Shown here: piece after piece, positions 60,967 through 64,000 of the stretch
How the letters are laid out: the number at the start of each line of letters is the position of its first letter
Numbering within the stretch: position 1 is the stretch's first letter
Notes under the pieces: generated by a model
The model's input: only the letters and a program-made list of their open reading frames with translations
The model's database searches: none
What the model was told of the DNA's origin: nothing
Assembly: GCF_031457955.1 (NCBI RefSeq)
Contig: NZ_JAVDXN010000003.1
Coordinates: forward strand, 186,001-250,000
DNA length: 64,000 nt
Direction of reading: 5' to 3'
Source: Mixta sp031457955
GTDB taxonomy: Bacteria > Pseudomonadota > Gammaproteobacteria > Enterobacterales > Enterobacteriaceae
Position numbers and translations under genes: made by a program

Positions 60967-61593
60967 TTAAGTATTATATATTTGCACATCCTCCCCATTC
61001 TCATATCTTTCCACTATTTTTTTTAAGTAGTTTTCTTCATTGTAAAAAAACAAGAGAACCCTCTCTGAAAACCTGTCCCCTTCATTACCCCTTTCTCTTA
61101 TTTTTATTTTTTCCAGCTTTCCTTTTTGATATGTGAAATCCCATAAGCTCTCGCCCAAAACCCCCTTATTGAAAATTCTTTTAACTTCTCCATTGTCTAA
61201 CTCCGCCCTTGCATAAGACTTTAATCTAAAGCTTCCAGCCTTATAAAAAATAACTCTTTCCTTATACTCTTTGAAAAAATTAAATATTGTTTTTGAAGTT
61301 ACGCTGCCGTTATTATTTAAATCTTCCACCATGAAGACTTCACCTGAAGCCCCCACGTAATTCTTTTTGTTTACTTCATTTTTTTTTGATTCATCCTCAA
61401 TGAAAAAACCTGGTTTCAACCCATAAACTTCATTTTCATAGGGAAAGAAAACGTAAGCGCTACCACTAGAAAAAAGAACTTTCTTTGTTCTTTCTAAGAC
61501 ATCCTTAGAAAGAGCCTCACATTTATTTTTAGCATCAGACAATAGTTCATTAAAAATAGAATTGACGTTCCTGAAATCATTCTCTTCATTCAT
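60967..61593 (-). CDS. Probable immunity protein of the orphan Rhs tip
   Basis: A 208-residue, AT-rich, acidic and Lys-rich protein with no membrane segment, directly downstream (9 bp) of the orphan Rhs nuclease tip. The ATG at 61593 follows AGAGG; a GTG two codons upstream is also in frame. Position, size and composition fit a cognate Rhs immunity protein. No family is recognised by eye. The 231 bp downstream are AT-rich with nothing identifiable. Confidence 0.65.
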   Translation of the reverse strand: MNEENDFRNVNSIFNELLSDAKNKCEALSKDVLERTKKVLFSSGSAYVFFPYENEVYGLKPGFFIEDESKKNEVNKKNYVGASGEVFMVEDLNNNGSVTSKTIFNFFKEYKERVIFYKAGSFRLKSYARAELDNGEVKRIFNKGVLGESLWDFTYQKGKLEKIKIRERGNEGDRFSERVLLFFYNEENYLKKIVERYENGEDVQIYNT

Positions 61594-61601
61594 AAGCACC
61601 T

Positions 61602-62078
61602 CTAAAATGGAAATTTTCCATGATTAATTTCTTGGGCAATACTAAAAAGCTCATCTATGAAACTGTCGGCATCTTTCTTATCAATCAATCTATCATAAAC
61701 ATGCTGCTTATATTTATTAGTATGTATTCTGCTGTGAGCAGGAAGATGAGTTTCATTCAAAATTTTAACTTTTGAACTGGTTGGTAAAAAGATCCCGTTA
61801 TAAAACTCATTCGGATCCAACTCAAATTCGCTCATTTTTAACCTTAGCTCCATCATTCGCGGAGCAGATGAATTAGACATCACGATATGATGAGCAGCAT
61901 TTTTATAAGTTGGTGTAGGCATGCCAGCTTCCACCATATTACGTCTTAACATAGCTGCATCAGTCGAACAACTTATCCACCCCAGCGGATCCACCCATAC
62001 CAGCGGGTCGCCGACGTACGCATAAGTGTTCAGCCCGCCCGCCAGCCCGTTCAGCTCCGAGTGATACCAGTAAACCAT
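61602..62078 (-). CDS. Orphan Rhs C-terminal tip with AHH-type nuclease domain
   Basis: A 158-residue frame. Residues 1-34 are Rhs core (VYWYHSELNGLAGGLNTYAY, then VWVDPLGW). Two core pieces about 75 residues apart in the intact copy are joined here, so an internal in-frame deletion has occurred. After the DPLGW boundary comes a new 124-residue tip with KNAAHHIV, FYNGIFLP and HLPAHSRIHTNKY. These are the His-Asn-His elements of the AHH group of HNH/EndoVII nucleases. It has no obvious start context and probably waits as a silent replacement tip for recombination with the upstream rhs gene. Confidence 0.8.
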   Translation of the reverse strand: MVYWYHSELNGLAGGLNTYAYVGDPLVWVDPLGWISCSTDAAMLRRNMVEAGMPTPTYKNAAHHIVMSNSSAPRMMELRLKMSEFELDPNEFYNGIFLPTSSKVKILNETHLPAHSRIHTNKYKQHVYDRLIDKKDADSFIDELFSIAQEINHGKFPF

Positions 62079-62092
62079 GATGCCCGCCGTGC

Positions 62093-62384
62093 ATTAGTAT
62101 TTTTGTTACTGACTCATGAAAAATTTGCTGTGAGTAAAAAATAATTTTTTTATTTAAAAGTTGAAAGTAAAATATTAAATCAGATGAGATATGTAAAAAA
62201 GTTGCAAACTTCATAAAATGCGGTAAAAAAAATCATATCTGAAAGAAGCTTCAGTTTAAGTTTTCAAGCGTTAACGATGCGCGCAAGAGCGGCACTATAT
62301 TTTAGTCACCGCCTGTAAAACTTGCTAAGCCGCCTTTCTTATTACGAAAAATCCATATCGCTAGCTATACTTACCATAGATATA
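62093..62384. other. AT-rich spacer in the Rhs array
   Basis: About 290 bp between the first immunity gene and the orphan tip, rich in A/T runs, with no supported frame. It is the usual kind of spacer between displaced Rhs tips. Nothing else is recognised. Confidence 0.4.
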
Positions 62385-63011
62385 CTAATCTTCATCCCAA
62401 GCATCATAAGAATAACGATTATCAATAGGTATAAAATTTATCCCTGAAAAACATTTCTCCTGAAATAAATACTTAAATTTTTCAGAGCATACAGGTTTTA
62501 TAATATCAGTACAGAAAAACAAATCCTCATTGATATCTTTTTTAATAACAAAGTTTGTTATTTTTTCATAATATACCTTATCCAATCCCATTTCCTGAGG
62601 AGTGTTTAATTTCCCTGAATCCAAATCCCTAGATATTTCATAGGAAGACTCCTCTATATCAAGGATTGAAATGTATTTTTTCAAATAAAACAAATTATAA
62701 TTTTTTGAAGGTTTTTTCCTTCCATTTAATACGATATCAAGAGGAAAGCTTAGGAAAGCAACATTCAAACCCTGACACATTTTCATTAGATCAGAAGACA
62801 CTATATCGTCATCTAAAAAATAATCACCACTCATATCTTTAACGCTAGTCCTTAATTTATAGCGATCTATAAAATATTCTTCTTTTGGCGGCGATGTAAA
62901 GATATCAAAACATGGTAAATCCGGCGTATATTTCTTATCGATATAAGGCGGCAGCCCTGCATCTTCCGGATTATATTGTAATATATAAAACTTGTTATTA
63001 TTTTCTTTCAT
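62385..63011 (-). CDS. Rhs immunity protein, Imm11/DUF1629-like
   Basis: A 208-residue AT-rich protein whose ATG overlaps the rhs stop (ATGA), so it is coupled to the toxin gene. The C-terminal segment CSEKFKYLFQEKCFSGINFIPID resembles the DUF1629/Imm11 ending (a SE-x-hydrophobic helix followed by G(I/F)xFxPI), as I recall that family. It should neutralise the nuclease tip of the adjoining Rhs protein. The family call is tentative; the immunity role follows from position. Confidence 0.7.
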   Translation of the reverse strand: MKENNNKFYILQYNPEDAGLPPYIDKKYTPDLPCFDIFTSPPKEEYFIDRYKLRTSVKDMSGDYFLDDDIVSSDLMKMCQGLNVAFLSFPLDIVLNGRKKPSKNYNLFYLKKYISILDIEESSYEISRDLDSGKLNTPQEMGLDKVYYEKITNFVIKKDINEDLFFCTDIIKPVCSEKFKYLFQEKCFSGINFIPIDNRYSYDAWDED

Positions 63012-64000
63012 ATCAAACGCCCATTGTTAGCATCAACTTTAAATAATCCTTTTTCCAGACCTTCTCGAGCCCAATCTTGTATATTTTTCACTTTCAAAGC
63101 AAGCTGCGTATCACTCATGCGTCCAGCCTGTCTTGCTAATACATCTAACTTAACCCTAATATCTCCTGTATATTCTGCATGACTAGACCAATGTCCAGGC
63201 AAAGATAAAATCTTAGACAGCTCCTGCCCCCCAGGCAAAAATATCCCATTAGATGCGCCATCTCCATCCCAACCAATATTTTTTAACCGTCCAAATACAG
63301 ATCTATATCTGGGATCTTTAATTAACTCTTCAGGAATGAGATGATGATTAGCCATACCATCTCTGGGGCGAGCCCCCATGTTGCGGCCTAATTTAGTGGA
63401 GCACCACCCCAACGGATCCACCCACACCAGCGGGTCGCCGACATACGCATAGGTGTTCAGCCCGCCCGCCAGCCCTATCGGATCCGGCTGCGTGTAGCGG
63501 CCCGTCGCCGGGTCGTAGTAACGGAACAGATTGTAGTGCAGGCCCGTCTCTCTATCCAGGTACTGCCCCTGAAAACGCAGGTTCTGCGCCACCGCCAGCG
63601 GCGCGTGACTCTGCTCCCGCTGCGTTTCGCCCCAGGTGCTGAAGGTGCCCTGCCACACCGTGTCGCCCTGCGAGTCCGTCATCCGCTCCGGCAGCCCGTT
63701 CAGCGCCGTCTGATACCAGTAAACTTCGCTGCCCGCCGCGCTGCTGTCCACCCGCGCCAGCGGCTCCCACGTACCTTCGCTGTAAACGTACTGCGTCTTT
63801 CTGCCCGGCGCGCCGCTGCTCTCCTCGCCCGCCAGCCGCAGCCCGTTCCACTGAAACGTAGTGACTTCCGGCTCCGCGCGGTCGTGACGGTACAGCAGCT
63901 TGTGCGTGCGGCGGCCCAGCAGGTCGTAACGGTATTCTGCCCGCCGGTATTCGCGGTGTCCTTCCAGCTCCGCCACGGTCAGGCGGTTTTCTTCGTCCCA
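63008..64000 (-). CDS. Rhs family protein, C-terminal part with HNH/AHH-like toxin tip (cut by window edge)
   Basis: The frame is open to the right edge, giving 331 codons including the stop. It has YD/Rhs core repeats (YRYDLLGRRTHKLLYRHDR, YVYSEGTWEPLARVDS, GETQREQSHAPLAVAQNLRF), then the hallmark LHYNLFRYYDPATGRYTQPD, and the boundary VDPLGW at 63404. The 131-residue tip that follows has ANHHLIP, SNGIFLPG and LPGHWSSHAEY. This is a His-Asn-His pattern like AHH nucleases, with Asn in the place of the first Ala-His pair residue. Rhs proteins are delivered by type VI secretion or contact systems; the delivery genes lie outside the window. Confidence 0.9.
   Translation of the reverse strand, partial: WDEENRLTVAELEGHREYRRAEYRYDLLGRRTHKLLYRHDRAEPEVTTFQWNGLRLAGEESSGAPGRKTQYVYSEGTWEPLARVDSSAAGSEVYWYQTALNGLPERMTDSQGDTVWQGTFSTWGETQREQSHAPLAVAQNLRFQGQYLDRETGLHYNLFRYYDPATGRYTQPDPIGLAGGLNTYAYVGDPLVWVDPLGWCSTKLGRNMGARPRDGMANHHLIPEELIKDPRYRSVFGRLKNIGWDGDGASNGIFLPGGQELSKILSLPGHWSSHAEYTGDIRVKLDVLARQAGRMSDTQLALKVKNIQDWAREGLEKGLFKVDANNGRLI

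Noticed and set aside
61960..62214. Minus-strand 84-codon frame overlapping the start of the orphan Rhs tip
   Set aside because: It reads the Rhs core in the wrong frame at its end and AT-rich spacer at its start.
1..64000. tRNA genes, rRNA, CRISPR arrays, IS elements or prophage integrase
   Set aside because: Intergenic gaps were read for cloverleaf ends, regular spaced repeats and transposase-like frames; none was found.

Overview
The window is a stretch of enterobacterial chromosome. Its gene order follows the region around the 0/100-minute point of the Escherichia coli map. From left to right it holds carB'-carA-dapB, ispH-fkpB-lspA-ileS-ribF, rpsT, nhaR-nhaA, dnaJ-dnaK, mog, talB, yaaA, thrCBA with its leader, yjtD, arcA, creA, rob, gpmB, yjjX, trpR-slt, deoR, ettA, nadR-radA-serB, ytjB, deoDBAC, yjjV, ytjA, osmY, prfC and treR-treB-treC. 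It ends in an Rhs toxin/immunity locus cut by the right edge. Protein similarity to E. coli is high but not identical. creBCD and rihC are missing, satP is replaced by an MHS-type transporter, and deoR sits beside slt. This points to Enterobacterales, most likely Erwiniaceae (Pantoea/Mixta/Erwinia); the family placement is an inference.

1-17 kb is housekeeping: carbamoyl phosphate, lysine/diaminopimelate, isoprenoid and lipoprotein processing, isoleucyl-tRNA synthetase and flavin synthesis, and ribosomal protein S20. It also holds sodium/proton antiport (nhaAR) and the DnaKJ chaperones behind a recognisable sigma-32 promoter. Between ispH and dapB is a short gene whose peptide starts with a double-glycine leader very like that of microcin V. 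This is the best candidate for something undescribed in the core part.

17-32 kb holds a transporter, mog, talB, yaaA, the threonine operon with a complete leader peptide and attenuator, and the regulators ArcA, Rob and TrpR. 32-44 kb has slt, deoR, ettA, two LysR regulators (one divergent from a zinc-type alcohol dehydrogenase-like gene, one in an AT-rich patch) and nadR-radA-serB.

44-60 kb holds the deoCABD operon with a clear control region (two CRP sites 53 bp apart and DeoR operators), general-stress genes (CsbD-like, ytjA, osmY), release factor 3, a secreted protein with three 19-residue repeats, two small unknown genes and the trehalose operon with a perfect TreR operator.

60-64 kb, all on the minus strand, is an Rhs array. 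It contains the C-terminal end of a full Rhs protein with an HNH/AHH-like nuclease tip and its immunity gene, then an orphan tip with a second AHH nuclease and a different immunity gene. Last comes a dead core fragment carrying a nonsense codon and a 79-bp insertion made of four consecutive hairpins. No tRNA, rRNA, CRISPR array or IS transposase was seen.
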